From the NCBI GenBank assembly GCA_964635965.1, contig CAZWQX010000045.1:1-25406 (forward strand): a stretch of 25,406 bases of DNA, given 5' to 3'. A program made the position numbers and the translations under genes. Below the pieces are notes generated by a model that made no database searches, had not been told where the DNA came from, and worked only from the letters and a program-made list of their open reading frames with translations. This document shows, piece after piece, positions 23,014 to 25,406 of the stretch (the stretch's first letter is position 1; each line of letters begins with the position of its first letter). The DNA comes from JAKVAV01 sp964635965 (GTDB lineage Bacteria; Bacteroidota; Bacteroidia; Flavobacteriales_D; Cryomorphaceae).

Positions 23014-23021
23014 TACATTCG
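23014..23021 (+). promoter_or_regulatory. Candidate -7 box for the YciO-type gene
   Basis: TACATTCG is one base off TAnnTTTG, 17 bases before the ATG at 23039. It sits just after the transaldolase terminator, giving the gene its own promoter. No -33 element is recognised. Confidence 0.4.
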
Positions 23022-23038
23022 TTTATAAAGCAACCGTA

Positions 23039-23650
23039 ATGATACTGAATATACATCCGGAGAATCCAGATCCTAAAAGAATTAGGCAGGTAAGTGAAAT
23101 TCTTAGAAACGGAGGGGTAATAATTTATCCTACGGATACCATTTACGGAATCGGGTGTGATATGATGAATCAAAAAGCCGTCGCCCGTGTTGCAGCCATT
23201 AAGGGCATCAAACCTGAAAAAGCCAATTTTTCAATCATCTGTTACGACTTGAGCCACATTTCTGAGTACGCAAGAATTGATACTCCAGATTACAAGTTGA
23301 TGAAAAAATCCCTTCCGGGACCATTCACATTCATCCTGAACGCGACTGGAAGCGTTCCGAAAATCTTCAAAAACAAGAAGAAGACCATTGGTATCAGAGT
23401 ACCTGATAATAAAATTGCCCGAGGATTGGTTCAAGAATACGGAAACCCGATTATTGCCACATCGGTACACGACGACGACGAGATTTTGGAATATTCAACA
23501 GATCCTGAGCTTATACATGAGAAGTTCGGCAAACAAGTTGACGTCGTTATAAATGGAGGATACGGCGGAAATGAGGCATCTACGGTCGTAGACCTAACCG
23601 AGAGAGATCCTGAAATCGTTCGACAGGGATTAGGCGAATTGGAAGTTTAA
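23039..23650 (+). CDS. Sua5/YciO/YrdC family protein, threonylcarbamoyl-AMP synthase-like (YciO branch)
   Basis: The family makes threonylcarbamoyl-AMP from threonine, bicarbonate and ATP for the t6A37 modification of tRNA. Visible motifs are YPTDTIYGIGCD near residue 30, the KKTIGIRVPDN block, LPGPFTFIL and VVINGGYGGNEASTVVDL. At 203 residues it lacks the Sua5 C-terminal domain and resembles E. coli YciO along its whole length, including the opening IHPENP. Because the cellular role of YciO differs or is weaker than that of TsaC/Sua5 in some organisms, I leave the gene symbol blank. Its TAA stop shares the palindrome TTAA with the stop of the convergent glutaminyl cyclase gene. Confidence 0.9.
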   Translation: MILNIHPENPDPKRIRQVSEILRNGGVIIYPTDTIYGIGCDMMNQKAVARVAAIKGIKPEKANFSIICYDLSHISEYARIDTPDYKLMKKSLPGPFTFILNATGSVPKIFKNKKKTIGIRVPDNKIARGLVQEYGNPIIATSVHDDDEILEYSTDPELIHEKFGKQVDVVINGGYGGNEASTVVDLTERDPEIVRQGLGELEV

Positions 23651-24753
23651 TCACCTCCTAAGGGAGTTGGGTTCACCTCATAAATCCTGCTCCAATACTT
23701 TCCCGTGAGCAATAAATTTCCTGACATAGGGTTTACCGCGATACCATTGAGCACGTCCATGCTTTGATTTGCCTCAGATGGATCTACTATACCTTGGGCA
23801 TTATATAAATCGGTAACCTCACCGCTTTTTGCGTTGATGGCCACAATAAAAGGCTCAGTATAAATATTCGCATAAATGGTGCCATCAACATATTCTAATT
23901 CATTTAATCTGCTTACGTTCCCGTCATTCGTATAAACGTTCAGTCTCCCCTTTTCTTCCAATGAGGAAGGATCAAGAAAGTAAAGTATCGAAGATCCATC
24001 TGAGAGAATTAAACAGGTGTCATTATGAGTAAGCCCCCATCCCTCACCTGTTTTGGTGTAGTAAGAAAACTCATCGATTAAATCGAATGTCTCCACATTA
24101 TAGAGATAACCTCTTCCCGATTTGTATGTCAATTGAAAAATCTTTCCATCTCTTATGGTTATTCCCTCACCAAAAACATCATCGCTCATCGATCGCTCCT
24201 GAAAGACCTTCCCTGACCTTAAATCCAGTTTTCGCAATTTGGACTCTCCATAATTACCTGTTCCTTCGTAAACAAATCCATCCTTGATTAGGAAACCTTG
24301 CGTGTATGAGCTCACGTCGTGTGGGTATTTGTCTACTACTTCAAATTTCCATCTATTCTCTTCTTTGCGAGGTTTAATAAGGATCTCTTTATACCTGGTT
24401 GTCTCTTTTCCATTGCCGTAACTCGCCCTAAACTTCAAAGTTACTTCACCTCCACCCGCTACACTGCTCGCAATACTGAAACGATCTGTTTTCCCATCGA
24501 TAATGATGGCTCCCCCTGTTTCCGAGCTGATTTCCAGCTGTTCAATGGCCATTTCCTCGTCGTCAGATTTTACTTCAAAGGAAAGGCTATCTCCCCACAC
24601 CAAACCCTGAGCATTCAGCAGTCTAATTCGAAAAGAAGGACCTGAATTTGATGAAGAAGAACGCTTAATTGCTCTTGAATTTTGCTTAGGATCATCAGAA
24701 CAAGCCACTATCACGAGTGAGAGAAGGACAATTGAAAAAAATCTAAGATTCAT
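23647..24753 (-). CDS. Glutaminyl-peptide cyclotransferase (glutamine cyclase), lipoprotein
   Basis: Converts N-terminal glutamine of proteins to pyroglutamate. Residues about 136-366 form the plant/bacterial-type beta-propeller glutamine cyclotransferase domain, with SSYTQGF, YEGTGNYGES, FGEGIT, EGWGLTHN, LNELEYVDG, YANIY and LNGIAVNP in order. A lipoprotein signal (LVIVAC, Cys18) places it in the periplasm or outer membrane. Residues about 35-130 are an Ig-like beta domain that is not part of the usual enzyme core. The frame begins upstream at 24798, but the ATG at 24753 gives the lipoprotein signal. It overlaps the end of the NAD(P)HX dehydratase gene by 11 bases, so the two are translationally linked, and ends overlapping the convergent YciO gene by 4 bases. 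Its probable targets are exported proteins with Gln at the signal-peptidase site. Confidence 0.93.
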   Translation of the reverse strand: MNLRFFSIVLLSLVIVACSDDPKQNSRAIKRSSSSNSGPSFRIRLLNAQGLVWGDSLSFEVKSDDEEMAIEQLEISSETGGAIIIDGKTDRFSIASSVAGGGEVTLKFRASYGNGKETTRYKEILIKPRKEENRWKFEVVDKYPHDVSSYTQGFLIKDGFVYEGTGNYGESKLRKLDLRSGKVFQERSMSDDVFGEGITIRDGKIFQLTYKSGRGYLYNVETFDLIDEFSYYTKTGEGWGLTHNDTCLILSDGSSILYFLDPSSLEEKGRLNVYTNDGNVSRLNELEYVDGTIYANIYTEPFIVAINAKSGEVTDLYNAQGIVDPSEANQSMDVLNGIAVNPMSGNLLLTGKYWSRIYEVNPTPLGGD

Positions 24754-25406
24754 GCCCCAAAGATCGAAAAGCTTTTCCGAGAAATTGAATAACATCACCA
24801 GCTAATAGCGATTCTTGACTTTGGCTATCCAAAGCAATATCTCCTGCTCTACCGTGAATGAACATTCCGAGGGCAGTGGCATGCATAGGTCCGTATCCCG
24901 AAGCCAACAAACCCGTAATAATTCCTGTCAACGCATCACCCATCCCTCCGGTTGCCATCCCCGGGTTTCCGGTATCATTAATGAGCACTCGTCCATCAGG
25001 CAAACTTAAACTACTCTTTCCTCCTTTAAGAAGTATGTAGATTCCGTACTTCTTACTGAGTTCAATCTGCGACTGAAGATTCTCATAGTGTGACTGATTC
25101 TTGCCGATGAGTCTGGCAAATTCTCCGGGATGAGGAGTAAGTATCGTTCCATTCGGCAAGAATGGAAGCCAAGTTGGATTTTTGGCCAACAGATTCAGAG
25201 CATCTGCATCCATTACAAGCGGGACCTTGATTTCTTGAATCAACAGTTTTAAAGTCCGCTCAGCAATTTCAGAGGTGCCCAATCCCGGACCGATCCCGAT
25301 TGCTGAATAGTTTTTTAAAACGGGTAGCTCACTAAATACCTTCTCATGAGAAGGATCAATTGAGACCATTGCCTCCGGAGTTGTGGTATGTATAATTTGC
25401 GCACAT
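24743..25406 (-). CDS. nnrD: ADP/ATP-dependent NAD(P)H-hydrate dehydratase (partial, 5' end beyond window)
   Basis: Repairs hydrated NAD(P)H (NADHX, NADPHX) back to the normal cofactor, in the cytoplasm. The visible C-terminal part has the ribokinase-like motifs IGIGPGLGTS, VMDADALNLL, LTPHPGEFARL, LLKGGKSS and NPGMATGGMGDALTGIITGLLA. The catalytic Asp lies in GMGD, where GTGD is the more usual form. The frame stays open through the right edge: codons before the apparent ATG at 25369 read as QIIHTTTPEA before MVS, matching the family sequence that precedes PEAMV, so this ATG is internal and the gene is cut by the window end. Many bacteria fuse this domain behind an NnrE epimerase domain, which may lie outside. 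The glutaminyl cyclase gene overlaps its end. Confidence 0.9.
   Translation of the reverse strand, partial: CAQIIHTTTPEAMVSIDPSHEKVFSELPVLKNYSAIGIGPGLGTSEIAERTLKLLIQEIKVPLVMDADALNLLAKNPTWLPFLPNGTILTPHPGEFARLIGKNQSHYENLQSQIELSKKYGIYILLKGGKSSLSLPDGRVLINDTGNPGMATGGMGDALTGIITGLLASGYGPMHATALGMFIHGRAGDIALDSQSQESLLAGDVIQFLGKAFRSLGHES

Overview
The window reads as a compact chromosomal segment of a marine Bacteroidota bacterium, most likely a flavobacterium-like lineage. Supporting signs are type IX secretion (T9SS) C-terminal sorting domains (YPNP type A and a gliding-associated type B domain), several lipoproteins, promoter -7 boxes of the TAnnTTTG kind, start sites without Shine-Dalgarno sequences, and a proton-pumping proteorhodopsin with the methionine at the spectral site that is common in marine flavobacteria. 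I see no insertion sequence, phage gene, CRISPR array, tRNA or rRNA.

Layout. 15-1299 (+): lipoprotein MsrA, then a secreted cupredoxin. 1303-2727 (-): secreted alpha/beta hydrolase. 2838-6199 (+): carboxypeptidase-regulatory-like domain protein overlapping an aldehyde dehydrogenase. 6275-8718 (+): a translationally coupled pair, a two-lobed retropepsin-like aspartic protease and a secreted protein with four glycogen-binding-type (CBM48/AMPK-like) modules. 8892-10340 (+): isocitrate dehydrogenase of the Thermus type with a C-terminal extension. 10527-12527 (+): secreted M43 metalloprotease. 12638-15352 (+): a large secreted protein with five copies of a Cys-bracketed GCTDP motif. 15406-18324 (-): FAD/Fe-S D-lactate dehydrogenase-like protein. 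18398-19195 (+): proC. 19196-20922 (-): vanadium haloperoxidase-like lipoprotein plus a small lipoprotein. 21123-21902 (+): proteorhodopsin. 22090-22196: a candidate small RNA with a consensus promoter and an intrinsic terminator. 22290-22949 (+): transaldolase. 23039-23650 (+): Sua5/YciO/YrdC protein. 23647-25406 (-): glutaminyl cyclase lipoprotein downstream of a truncated NAD(P)HX dehydratase.

How it fits together. Roughly half of the genes encode exported products, and four carry or resemble T9SS cargo, although no T9SS machinery gene is present. All six proteins here that look like signal peptidase I substrates have a glutamine just after a small residue at the expected cleavage site. 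A periplasmic glutaminyl cyclase, the enzyme class that turns N-terminal Gln into pyroglutamate, is encoded in the same window. The other genes are core metabolism (icd, proC, transaldolase, aldehyde and lactate oxidation), repair (msrA, NAD(P)HX) and light-driven proton pumping.

No classical defence or mobile system is visible. The least explained items are the small RNA candidate after proteorhodopsin, the protease/CBM48 pair, the inverted repeats in two divergent promoter regions and the GCTDP repeat protein. Several open frames extend upstream to TTG codons; starts given here were moved to the ATG that begins a signal peptide or conserved N-terminus, or that follows a -7 box.
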